DNA of 64,000 nt from Ignavibacteria bacterium (lineage in GTDB: Bacteria > Bacteroidota > Ignavibacteria > Kapaibacteriales > UBA2268): NCBI GenBank assembly GCA_026417135.1, contig JAOADV010000008.1, positions 37,111 to 101,110 of the forward strand. The letters run 5' to 3'. Shown one piece after another: positions 8,458 through 17,101 of the stretch; positions within the stretch are counted from its first letter, which is position 1, and each line of letters begins with the position of its first letter. Below the pieces are notes generated by a model. It was given only the letters and a program-made list of their open reading frames with translations, ran no database searches and was not told the origin of the DNA. A program made the position numbers and the translations under genes.

Positions 8458-11184
8458 TCAAATCTGTATGATGTATGCTTTTATTCTGGTAATATCAACG
8501 ATTGGGGTGATTTGTTCCAAAGCCTTTTCGAATTCGCTTAGTGTTTTCTTTGCTTGTTCGATAGTATGGAATTTTTCTTTCGAAAGCAAAACCAACCCTT
8601 CCACTTCTTCTTCGTCAACTGGGAAGCCAATCGATTTCAAGAAGTTAGTCAGCAATAGAAATTCCGCAATGTTCCTCGCTTTGCCGTAAACAATTCGATA
8701 GCAATATCCTACGCAAGGCATCTCCGAAGGTAAATCGTATGTTGGAATTGGTGGAATAGGCAAAGTATCGATTACTGTTATTAAATCCTCTGGTTTTGGA
8801 ATTGGTATCACTTTTTGTTTTGGGGTCCTTGGCTTTTCTTCTTTCCTTTTTTCCACGATTGTGATATAACTTAATGAACCGCATTCTTCACGCGCAAATA
8901 CTCTCCTTTCGATAAGATTGGTACTTACAACATCTAAATATATCATAGCTCGACGGCTATGTGGAAGGTTACAAGGTTCGTTAAGAGTTGGTGGATATGG
9001 TTTATTCGCCAGTTCAATTCCGATAATATCCTTGTCGATGTTTGGGCAAGGTGGTCTTTCGTCGTAAATACCGAAAGCATTTAAGTTGAAAACAACAAAT
9101 TTATCGAAAAGCTCGAGTTTCTTTTTGTCTGTGCGATATTTATTTTTAAAACCAGTCTCAATTGTTTTTTTCGTATAGTAAGCCCTTAACATCGCAAGCA
9201 CGTAATTACCTTGCTGAGCACCAAGAGGTGGTTTAAATCGCACACCCCCAGTTGTCTTTAAATCGGGTTCCTTCATAAGAACGCCAGATGGTATCAATAT
9301 CGAAACATCATTTCTTTCGAAAACAATTGATTCATCGCAAGAATAACGCGTGCTATCTTGAATGATTCTTCCGGACTGGTCTCGAATGGTTCTTAATGGA
9401 CAAGGGTCTGTGTATCCGTGCACGGTGATAAGAATTTTCTGTGTGGGATTACAAACGTCGATTTCGTGGAGAAGTGAATCGATAGTCGGATAGAAAACCT
9501 CGTTTAGCCATTTATCGTTTACTTCGGCAGCAGCTAAATAAAAATGGCGTGCGTCTGGTTTAAAATCGACTGAATCAATAAACTTCGAAAGAGACAAGCA
9601 ACCAGTTTCGGTTCGTCGCCAAAGTTCACGAAGATTTTCGGTAGTTGTTGGATACCAATAACCTGTAACAAAGAAGGCTAATCCTTTTTGCATCGAGAAA
9701 CTTATCTTCTTCGATGGCTTCTCGTAACATCGAGTAATTAGAGTAAATTCAATAACAGTATCTTTATAAATAGAAGATGGGGTTGTAAACTCGATAGAGG
9801 TCGAAAAACAAGAATCGCAAGGAGAAACATTTTCTAATTGGTTTTTGTTTTTTTCTAAGATATATTTTCTCGCAAGTTCAAGCTCGTATTCTTTTTTCGA
9901 GATTTGCTCTTTTTTATTTAATAGGTAAACCCCATCGTAGTTAATCAGCGAGTCTCTAAGAATACCTTCAGCATTGTAGTAATAATTGTTCAAACGAACA
10001 ACTAAGTGTAGCTTTGGAGGCGGTGGCGGTGGTGGTGGTTGGCATTTAAAATCAACGCCAGCCAATTCAAATTGATACAAATCGTATTTACCGACGTTTT
10101 TCAAAATTATTCGGGTCTCTTTGCCTTTTGCATCTTTTTGAACAAAAACAGCGGAATCGGAATTACGATTGGATGTAAAGTATAACTTAGGCGTAGGGTT
10201 TTTCGTTGAAATGTGTGGATAGGAAATAAATGGAAATCTTTCGTCGGCGCGGGTGTTTATCTGCGAAGCACCATAGGGCAATTTTTCGACTATACCTTTG
10301 GAAGTTATTTTTTGGTTTATAAAATCAATTTCAATTTTTACAAAATAGATATCGTAAGTACTATCTTTCGTGTCGCGATTCGAAGCAAAAAGAAGAATCG
10401 GATTGTAACATTTACAGAAAAGGAAGGGAGAAGCCTCGAAAAATTCAGTATTTACACCAGCAAGGATTTCCGCAAAATTCCGAACGTTAACTTCATTCCA
10501 ATTTTGGTTTGGTCTTTTAAAAGCAAAATACAGGTCAGTATTTCCATCGTTTTTGTATGGGAAACTAAATCCACCAAAGTTGTCGGGTCGGTCGGATGCC
10601 CAAATTAAAAGCTGATTGCCTAATGCGTCGTTGACTACAAACGGATGAGAATCCCAAAACTCAGAATTAATTGGTTTCGGCAAAACTTCGAAGAAAATTC
10701 TTTCTCCACGAGGATAAAAATAGAATAAATCTGTTCCCCCAACACTCCCGCTTAAGGGTAAATCGTATCGTTGAATGTAGCGTTGTGCTGGTGGATGTGA
10801 AAACGCAGAGTAGCCTTCTTTTGAAGTTAAAAAAGTGATTGCTTCGACATTCGATGTTAAATAATCGATGGCTAATTTGTTGTATTCAGTTTCGGGAAAT
10901 TCCCTTTTGATAAATTCTTGGGATGTGATTATTCCTTCGAAAGTTTCTGGACTAAAAAAGTCTGTTTCCCTTTCGCATTGGTCAACTATTGTTAAGTTGC
11001 TTGGTCGTTGGACTGGTGCGACTTCGTCGTCCTTTGTATTGGGCGAGTCCTTTGCAGATATCCTTGTAAGATTCCCAACTGGAAGTTCTCGAACAATTTT
11101 AGGCTGGGCACAAGAAATCATCAATAGTGCAAAAGCATTTAAAAAAATGATATTTCTAAACAGATTTTTAAAGTTATTTTTCAT
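8458..11184 (-). CDS. Large outer-membrane lipoprotein with PD40 propeller, OmpA-like and SPOR-like regions
   Basis: Predicted lipoprotein of about 908 residues. The signal peptide ends in a lipobox (LLMISC). About residues 130-370 contain PD40/WD40-like blades (LLIWASDRPDN, ILLFASNRDTKD, KLYFTSNRNSDS). A proline run (QPPPPPPPPK) links to a region with a divergent OmpA-like signature (ILITVHGYTD, YVLAMLRAYY, SRRAMIYLDV). The last 90 residues look SPOR-like (YRIVYGKARNIAEFLLL). I chose the ATG at 11184 because GGAG sits 8 nt upstream; a TTG at 11196 would add four residues. It follows a lipoprotein gene directly. The architecture is reminiscent of PorE of T9SS/gliding systems; that link is inference. 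Confidence 0.75.
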   Translation of the reverse strand: MKNNFKNLFRNIIFLNAFALLMISCAQPKIVRELPVGNLTRISAKDSPNTKDDEVAPVQRPSNLTIVDQCERETDFFSPETFEGIITSQEFIKREFPETEYNKLAIDYLTSNVEAITFLTSKEGYSAFSHPPAQRYIQRYDLPLSGSVGGTDLFYFYPRGERIFFEVLPKPINSEFWDSHPFVVNDALGNQLLIWASDRPDNFGGFSFPYKNDGNTDLYFAFKRPNQNWNEVNVRNFAEILAGVNTEFFEASPFLFCKCYNPILLFASNRDTKDSTYDIYFVKIEIDFINQKITSKGIVEKLPYGASQINTRADERFPFISYPHISTKNPTPKLYFTSNRNSDSAVFVQKDAKGKETRIILKNVGKYDLYQFELAGVDFKCQPPPPPPPPKLHLVVRLNNYYYNAEGILRDSLINYDGVYLLNKKEQISKKEYELELARKYILEKNKNQLENVSPCDSCFSTSIEFTTPSSIYKDTVIEFTLITRCYEKPSKKISFSMQKGLAFFVTGYWYPTTTENLRELWRRTETGCLSLSKFIDSVDFKPDARHFYLAAAEVNDKWLNEVFYPTIDSLLHEIDVCNPTQKILITVHGYTDPCPLRTIRDQSGRIIQDSTRYSCDESIVFERNDVSILIPSGVLMKEPDLKTTGGVRFKPPLGAQQGNYVLAMLRAYYTKKTIETGFKNKYRTDKKKLELFDKFVVFNLNAFGIYDERPPCPNIDKDIIGIELANKPYPPTLNEPCNLPHSRRAMIYLDVVSTNLIERRVFAREECGSLSYITIVEKRKEEKPRTPKQKVIPIPKPEDLITVIDTLPIPPIPTYDLPSEMPCVGYCYRIVYGKARNIAEFLLLTNFLKSIGFPVDEEEVEGLVLLSKEKFHTIEQAKKTLSEFEKALEQITPIVDITRIKAYIIQI

Positions 11185-11198
11185 AGGGAGCTCCAAAA

Positions 11199-12065
11199 TT
11201 AGTTTATCTCACTAAACATAATAGTAAACCGACGTTTGTATGGGTCGAGCGTTCCTTGTCGAATATCAGTAACTGCGAACAGAAAATATTTTCCATTAAC
11301 AGCTCGGTAAAGGAAGACTTCGCTTACACGAACTCTTAAATTGATTGCTTGATTTCGGGTCAAATCCAATAACTTGTTGATATCTTGCGTCAAAGGAGTA
11401 ACTCCACTGACAACTTTATTGTTCAAATCGAGGACAACGATATTGCCCTGAGTAAAATTAATTACGAAGGAAAATGGTAATCCTAAACCAAATTTGCTTA
11501 GATTTGATTTAAGTTGCCTTATTCTTGCAGTATCGCGGGCAAGATTATTTACGAACTCGCAGAACTGTTGTGAATTTTCGGAATTAAAATTTTCGTTTAA
11601 TCTTACAATTTCCCCACGAACGCGAATATCGGCATAAGAAAAGTCGTTTGCAATCTCGGAAACAAGGATATCGCCAACTATTTCGTCGTTTTTTGGATAA
11701 TTATCGAGAATTGCTAAAAAATACGGAGCGTTATTTGTAAAGGGAATTTTAAAGATTGGGATTGCCGAACTTTTAGCAAAACGGTCGTCGTTGACTAAGG
11801 AGCCAGAGGACCTTTGGTCGAATGGGAATTGAAATGTATGAATAGAGTAAGTAGAATCTGGAATGAAAATAATTTCAGTTGTGCCATCGGGTTTGGTTTC
11901 CTCGCGAACGGTTCCATTAGGGTTAAATTTTGTAATTGTCGCTTCGCGCACCTGACAATTTGAAAAGGTATAAGTTTCTTGCAAAGGGCAATCACAATTT
12001 TGAAATGTGAGTATTGAAAGTATACCCAACGATAGAATAAATATTATTCTTACTAATTTTTCCAT
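11199..12065 (-). CDS. Putative lipoprotein of unknown function
   Basis: About 288 residues with a hydrophobic N-terminus and a cysteine at a plausible lipobox (ILTFQNC), so probably membrane-anchored. I do not recognise the mature domain, which appears beta-rich and mixed with polar segments. The ATG at 12065 is preferred because AGGAG lies 8 nt upstream, whereas the in-frame GTG at 12071 is only 2 nt from it. It lies 11 nt after the barrel-like gene and about 14 nt before the PD40/OmpA lipoprotein gene, so all are probably co-transcribed and may form one envelope complex. Confidence 0.6.
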   Translation of the reverse strand: MEKLVRIIFILSLGILSILTFQNCDCPLQETYTFSNCQVREATITKFNPNGTVREETKPDGTTEIIFIPDSTYSIHTFQFPFDQRSSGSLVNDDRFAKSSAIPIFKIPFTNNAPYFLAILDNYPKNDEIVGDILVSEIANDFSYADIRVRGEIVRLNENFNSENSQQFCEFVNNLARDTARIRQLKSNLSKFGLGLPFSFVINFTQGNIVVLDLNNKVVSGVTPLTQDINKLLDLTRNQAINLRVRVSEVFLYRAVNGKYFLFAVTDIRQGTLDPYKRRFTIMFSEIN

Positions 12066-12076
12066 AAACACTTCTC

Positions 12077-13267
12077 CTAAAAAGTAATACCTGTTCTAAC
12101 AAAAAACAGATTTATACGCCTGTAAGAAGGAACATTAGAAAATCCAAGTATAGCTTGATTTTCCCCAAAAGCATAATTCCGCCAGCCTATATCGATGGAG
12201 AAATCCAAAGTGGAGCTTAAATGAAAATCCAGTCCACCGCCAATTGTAAAAGTAATTGGAACATAGTCAATTTTGAGGTAAGGAGCCGCAGCTTTTATTT
12301 TTTGCTTACAATTAGCGCTCGAAAAGTTCAATTTGAATAAATCTAAAGAAATTCTGTCGAAAGGAATTCCACTTTCGATAAAGAAAAATGGGCTAACACA
12401 TTGACCAATGTCAATATCTTGATTGTTCACTATATACTCTTCTGGACAATCTGGACAAGGATATTTCGAACCAAGAGCCAATCCTTTTTCGGTTCTTTCA
12501 GAAACGCATTTTCTTGTTGGGTCCCATCTGAAATGCAGAAGTGCAAGTGGCCGCTGAATATCCTCGCTCGTAAAAGAATTATAAATTGGTACACCAGTCG
12601 ATAACATTAATCCAATTCCATATTGTCTGTTATTACCAAACCTTATACCAGCAGCGACTTCGCCTAAAAATGCCTCTTTCCAATGTTTTGTTGTTGGCGT
12701 CAGATAATCTCGATAAGTTGTATAGCCAGCTCGTATTTCTAAAAAATACCATTGACAAGACTTTAAAGGACATTTTAATGATAACTGAGGCAGACGAAAT
12801 CCAAACGGAGTGCAAGTGCATTCTTTGCATTTCAGCTTTATTGTATCCCAATCGACATACCTAAACCGTTTTGGTTCAAGAGGATAGTTATAGGTTTCAA
12901 AGGTGTTGAACGGTTGCCCAAATTTTGGACCGATAAAGTCAATATCTTCGAAAGGAATAAACTCGACATAATTGAGATTAGGCGACATCGCGTCTAAGAA
13001 AACAGCTCGACTTTGTTCTTTGTAATTTCGAGCACTTCCAGCAATACAAGTATCTGGAAAAATTACTGTTTCTAATCGGATAATGCTTCCTCGAAGAGCA
13101 TTACCTTTTCGGACTATGTTTGGGCTGAAAGGATGGGAATAATACTTATAGGATGAATCGGGTTTTATTCGAATAGCATCGTCAGTCCGCTTGAAAGTTG
13201 AACAACCAAAAGAAAGGAAAAGGTATGGCAGAATAAACAAAACAAAGTAAAAAATTTTCTTCCTCAT
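12077..13267 (-). CDS. Predicted outer-membrane lipoprotein with beta-barrel-like C-terminus
   Basis: The 396-residue product opens with a signal peptide ending in a lipobox-like LSFGC. A cysteine-containing middle region (about residues 145-170: CKECTC, CPLKSC) precedes glycine- and aromatic-rich alternating segments (AAGIRFGNNRQYGIGLML). The C-terminus ends in phenylalanine (FFVRTGITF), as outer-membrane barrels do. I do not recognise a named family. Its start overlaps the preceding membrane-protein gene by ATGA. A companion role to the PD40/OmpA lipoprotein further down the operon is inferred from position only. Confidence 0.6.
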   Translation of the reverse strand: MRKKIFYFVLFILPYLFLSFGCSTFKRTDDAIRIKPDSSYKYYSHPFSPNIVRKGNALRGSIIRLETVIFPDTCIAGSARNYKEQSRAVFLDAMSPNLNYVEFIPFEDIDFIGPKFGQPFNTFETYNYPLEPKRFRYVDWDTIKLKCKECTCTPFGFRLPQLSLKCPLKSCQWYFLEIRAGYTTYRDYLTPTTKHWKEAFLGEVAAGIRFGNNRQYGIGLMLSTGVPIYNSFTSEDIQRPLALLHFRWDPTRKCVSERTEKGLALGSKYPCPDCPEEYIVNNQDIDIGQCVSPFFFIESGIPFDRISLDLFKLNFSSANCKQKIKAAAPYLKIDYVPITFTIGGGLDFHLSSTLDFSIDIGWRNYAFGENQAILGFSNVPSYRRINLFFVRTGITF

Positions 13268-13836
13268 AAACCCACTCCAAGATTTAAACCTAAATTAAAA
13301 TTAGTCAAAGTTGGCCGAAGGTTAGATTTTAAGATGAAATTGGGGGCGGAATAAATGCTACCGAGCTCTATGGTCCAACACATATCGGCAAAAATGAAGC
13401 AAAATCCAATTCCAGCACCAAACGAGCCACCAATTCCAAAATTACTTTCGTCGGTCTTTTGCTTTCTTGTTATCGAAGAAAAATTTAAAAGGGTCTGAAG
13501 AAAAATATAAAAAGTGTCGTCGTAATTTGGCTTTCCGCTGAGCAAAAAGACGTAGCGAAGTTCTGGGGAAAAGAGAAAATAAGAGTCGAAGAAATTTGTT
13601 CCAGCCGGTGCACTTTCGACGGGATCCAACTTTGAGTAGTCGAGACGAAATCCATACCATAAGTTGCAAAGCGAACGATTCTGGATTTGAAAGTTGAAAG
13701 CGAGGCTTGGTTTGTTTGTGTTGTCAAAGTCTCCTGTGGGTATGATATTGTTCACCCCAAAGGCGACATAAAACGGGGAAGCAAAAAGCGGATATGAGAA
13801 AATAACTAAAAGAAGTAATAAAGCAAACTTCTTCAT
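13264..13836 (-). CDS. Small outer-membrane beta-barrel protein
   Basis: The open frame extends upstream to 13998, but the plausible start is the ATG at 13836: it gives a clean signal peptide (MKKFALLLLLVIFSYPLFA) and has TTAGG upstream, while the extra 54 residues look non-coding and overlap the start of the aminotransferase gene. The mature part of about 170 residues is made of amphipathic, glycine-rich strands (FGVNNIIPTGDF, NFGIGGSFGAGIGF, NFNLGLNLGVGL), as in small barrels of the OmpW/porin type. It is the first gene of the four-gene envelope cluster. No specific family is assigned. Confidence 0.65.
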   Translation of the reverse strand: MKKFALLLLLVIFSYPLFASPFYVAFGVNNIIPTGDFDNTNKPSLAFNFQIQNRSLCNLWYGFRLDYSKLDPVESAPAGTNFFDSYFLFSPELRYVFLLSGKPNYDDTFYIFLQTLLNFSSITRKQKTDESNFGIGGSFGAGIGFCFIFADMCWTIELGSIYSAPNFILKSNLRPTLTNFNLGLNLGVGL

Positions 13837-13983
13837 TGGAAAACCTAAAAGTGAGTGGAAAATTGCAAAATAAAAAAAATTGAAATTAATAACCAAATGG
13901 TGGCTTGCAAATATTAAGTTTTGTAAAAACAGATTTTTTTGTGAATTTTGTTCTTTACTTATTTCTAATAAGATAGGAAGTAA

Positions 13984-15201
13984 ATGAGTCTTAGTCACAT
14001 TGGTAAATCTATTAAAGAATCGGCAACTTTAAAATTAAACGAAATTGCAGCAATCCTCCAAGAAAAAGGCGAACCAGTTATTCATCTTGGTGGCGGTGAA
14101 CCTAAGAGCAAAGCACCGCTGGAAGCAATTATAGCGGCAACGAACTTGATTAACTCTGGCGAGGTTCGATATACTCCTGCCGACGGTATACCATTGCTAA
14201 AAAAAGCAATAATACGTTACACAGAAGAATTTTACGACCGGCTCGTTGCCCCAGAAAACATCATAGCCTCGAGTGGAGCAAAACAAGCAATAATGGTTTG
14301 TCTTCAAGCAATTGTAAACCCGCAAGAGGAAGTAATTTTCCCCGCTCCATACTGGGTCAGCTATCCCGAAATGGTAAAACTTTGCGGGGGAGTTCCAGTT
14401 CCAGTTTATTCCGAAGATGGAACTTTTTATCCGAGATTAAAAGATATCGAACAAAGAGTAACATCTTACACTAAAGCCATAATAATTAACAGCCCAAACA
14501 ATCCGACTGGTGCAATGTATTCCGAAGAATTCATTGCTGAAATTGTTGAGTTTTGCGAGAAACGCGGCTTATACCTATTGATGGATGATATTTACCACAG
14601 ATTGATTTTTGACGGTAGAAAACCCATAAACTGTTACAAATATGCCAAAGATTTGAGCGAAAATTCAAAACTGGTCGTTATCAATGGAGTATCGAAACAA
14701 TATGCTATGACTGGTTTTCGCATAGGTTGGGCAATTGCAAATCGCAAGCTTATCGAAGCAATGACAAATATTCAAGCACACCAAACTTCTGGACCTTCTA
14801 TCATCACACAAGTTGCAGCTGCAGCCGCTTTGAATGGACCTCAAACGCAAGTCGAAAGTCTTCGTATGACCTTAGAAAATAATCGAAACATAATGATTGA
14901 TAGATTGAACAGTTTCAAAGGAATTAAAGCTTTCAAACCAGATGGGACTTTCTATTGCTTTGCGGATTTTAGCTATTATATGAAAGATTCACTAAAATTA
15001 TCGCAATTTCTCTTGGAAAAAGTTCGCGTCCTTGTTGTTGCTGGCATAGACTTTGGTCTTGATGGTTGGATAAGGCTTTCCACTTGTGGTGCTGTGAAGG
15101 ATATCACCGAAGGGATAGAAAGAATAAAATGGGCGCTCGACCCCGATGCTCCCAATGAACTATATATTGGTGAACGCAAATTAATAAGGGACTGGCTATG
15201 A
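13984..15201 (+). CDS. Aspartate aminotransferase (class I/II)
   Basis: PLP-dependent transaminase interconverting aspartate and oxaloacetate with glutamate and 2-oxoglutarate. The PLP-binding lysine is probably K238 in GVSKQYAMTGFRIGW; the substrate-binding arginine region and INSPNNPTGAMY are also present. The length of 405 residues is normal. The upstream AGGAAG supports the ATG at 13984. The stop overlaps the start of pckA by ATGA, which ties oxaloacetate production to PEP carboxykinase and suggests a joint role in amino-acid use and gluconeogenesis. Exact substrate preference within the family cannot be fixed from sequence alone. Confidence 0.9.
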   Translation: MSLSHIGKSIKESATLKLNEIAAILQEKGEPVIHLGGGEPKSKAPLEAIIAATNLINSGEVRYTPADGIPLLKKAIIRYTEEFYDRLVAPENIIASSGAKQAIMVCLQAIVNPQEEVIFPAPYWVSYPEMVKLCGGVPVPVYSEDGTFYPRLKDIEQRVTSYTKAIIINSPNNPTGAMYSEEFIAEIVEFCEKRGLYLLMDDIYHRLIFDGRKPINCYKYAKDLSENSKLVVINGVSKQYAMTGFRIGWAIANRKLIEAMTNIQAHQTSGPSIITQVAAAAALNGPQTQVESLRMTLENNRNIMIDRLNSFKGIKAFKPDGTFYCFADFSYYMKDSLKLSQFLLEKVRVLVVAGIDFGLDGWIRLSTCGAVKDITEGIERIKWALDPDAPNELYIGERKLIRDWL

Positions 15202-16853
15202 AATATCTCGAATTCGAAACCCCAGCAAGCAAACACTCGTCTGCATTGGCAAGTGAGTTTAAATTGTCAAATCATGGGCTAATCAATCTCGATAGAGTTT
15301 ATTGGAATTTGCCCACTTCTGCTCTCTACGAAGAATCAATTTTCCGAGGTGAAGGACACATTGTCAACGGTGGTCCTCTTTTAGTTTACACGGGAAAATG
15401 GACTGCTCGCGCTGCAAATGACAAATATATTGTTAAAGAACCCACAACCGAAGACAAGATTTGGTGGGGCGTTTACAATCGGCCCTTTGCTCCCGACAAA
15501 TTCGATGTGTTACTTCATCGTATCCAAGCCTATCTCGAAGGCGAAGAATTATTTGTTCAAGATTTGTATGTTGGTGCCGACCCAAATTATCGTATGCCAA
15601 TAAGAGTTATCACCGAAAGTGCTTGGCAAAGCCTTTTTGCAAGAAATATGTTTATCACTCCTAAAACACAAGATGAATACAAAAAACACTTACCCGAGTT
15701 CACAGTTATTGCTGTCCCATCTTTTCGTTGCGACCCAAGAGTCGATGGAACCCGAACTGAAACTGCAATCATTATTAATTTTGCCTCGAGGATTGCATTG
15801 GTAGCAGGTTCAAGTTACGGTGGCGAAATTAAAAAGTCAATTTTCACAATTATGAACTTCCTACTTCCAATGAAAGGTGTTATGGCAATGCATTGCTCTG
15901 CTAACGTGGGCAAAAGTGGCGATGTCGCTCTTTTCTTTGGATTAAGTGGTACTGGAAAAACCACTCTTTCGGCGGACCCAAACCGACGGCTTATCGGCGA
16001 CGACGAGCACGGTTGGAGCGACGACGGCATCTTCAATTTCGAAGGGGGCTGTTATGCAAAGGTGATTCGCCTTTCGGCGGAACACGAACCTCAAATCTGG
16101 GCTGCTACCCACCGCTTTGGGACTATACTTGAAAATGTCGTTTACGACGATGTAACAAGAAATGTTGATTTCGACGATGACCACTTTACTGAAAACACAC
16201 GTGCTTCTTATCCTTTGGAATTTATTCCAAATGTTGTCGAAGAGAAAATGGTTCGTGCTCATCCCAAAAATGTAATATTTTTGACTTGCGATGCCTCGGG
16301 CGTCTTACCGCCAATCGCTCGTTTGAACTTAAACCAAGCAATGTATCATTTTATCAGTGGATATACATCGAAAATTGCTGGTACGGAAATAGGATTAGGA
16401 ATCGAACCAGAAATAACTTTTTCGGCTTGCTTCGGCGCACCTTTTATGGTACACCATCCATTTTTTTATGCCAACCTTTTGAAACAAAGAATGGAAAAAT
16501 ATGGAACTAAATGCTGGTTAGTAAATACTGGTTGGGTAGGGGGTAAATTTGGTGTAGGTAAAAGGATTAGCATCCGTCATACTCGAACTCTTTTGAATGC
16601 CGCACTTAATGGTTTGCTCGATGATGTACCGTATAGAACCGATAAAATCTTCGGCTTCGAAGTTCCACTCATCTGCCCCGATGTTCCCGACGAGGTTTTA
16701 GACCCATCATCCTCTTGGGGTAATAAAGATGAATACTGGCAAAGGTACGATAGCCTTGCCGCTCGATACATTGAAAATTTTAAACTTTTTGCCGAAGGTT
16801 GCCCACAAGAAGTAATCAATGCTGGTCCGAAAAGAATAAAGGATTTAACTTAA
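15198..16853 (+). CDS. pckA: Phosphoenolpyruvate carboxykinase (ATP)
   Basis: Cytoplasmic enzyme converting oxaloacetate and ATP to PEP, CO2 and ADP, the entry step of gluconeogenesis. The ATP-type family is shown by the P-loop GLSGTGKTTLS (from residue 248) and the metal-binding LIGDDEHGW directly after it, plus GGEIKKSIFT and the C-terminal RISIRHTR. The length of 551 residues is slightly above the usual 530-540. Translation is probably coupled to the aminotransferase gene through an ATGA overlap. It is followed by about 248 nt of AT-rich intergenic DNA with weak inverted repeats but no clear terminator. Confidence 0.96.
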   Translation: MKYLEFETPASKHSSALASEFKLSNHGLINLDRVYWNLPTSALYEESIFRGEGHIVNGGPLLVYTGKWTARAANDKYIVKEPTTEDKIWWGVYNRPFAPDKFDVLLHRIQAYLEGEELFVQDLYVGADPNYRMPIRVITESAWQSLFARNMFITPKTQDEYKKHLPEFTVIAVPSFRCDPRVDGTRTETAIIINFASRIALVAGSSYGGEIKKSIFTIMNFLLPMKGVMAMHCSANVGKSGDVALFFGLSGTGKTTLSADPNRRLIGDDEHGWSDDGIFNFEGGCYAKVIRLSAEHEPQIWAATHRFGTILENVVYDDVTRNVDFDDDHFTENTRASYPLEFIPNVVEEKMVRAHPKNVIFLTCDASGVLPPIARLNLNQAMYHFISGYTSKIAGTEIGLGIEPEITFSACFGAPFMVHHPFFYANLLKQRMEKYGTKCWLVNTGWVGGKFGVGKRISIRHTRTLLNAALNGLLDDVPYRTDKIFGFEVPLICPDVPDEVLDPSSSWGNKDEYWQRYDSLAARYIENFKLFAEGCPQEVINAGPKRIKDLT

Positions 16854-17035
16854 CTTACAGGCTTTTAAGTTAAATTATTACTTAAAATCCCTTTTTAAGG
16901 TTAAACAAATATTAGTTGGACGAGTATTCCAGAAAGTAATTTTATTTTTTCGATTTTGAAAAGGTATCTTCTTATTTTCCTTGATTTATCCAAACACTTA
17001 AAGCAAAAATTGACAAATTTTTTTTATTTTAGTTT

Positions 17036-17062
17036 TTTGTAACTATTGGTATATTAATTTTG
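17036..17062 (+). promoter_or_regulatory. Putative TTTG / TAnnTTTG promoter before the T9SS cargo gene
   Basis: TTTG at 17036-17039, a 15-nt spacer, then TAATTTTG at 17055-17062, about 40 nt upstream of the start codon. This matches the Bacteroidota-type -33/-7 elements, with a rather short spacer. The same arrangement and spacing occur before rfbC. AAGGAG lies at 17090-17095, 6 nt before the start codon. Confidence 0.5.
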
Positions 17063-17101
17063 TTTAATGAATTTGTTTAAATTTATTCGAAGGAGATTTA
17101 G

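Noticed and set aside
13837..13998. Upstream extension of the small barrel gene
   Set aside because: The added 54 residues have no signal peptide, overlap the start of the divergent aminotransferase gene, and sit upstream of a good signal-peptide start.
16849..16900. Inverted repeats just after pckA as a terminator
   Set aside because: The stem is short and AT-only and the tail is not a clean T-run.
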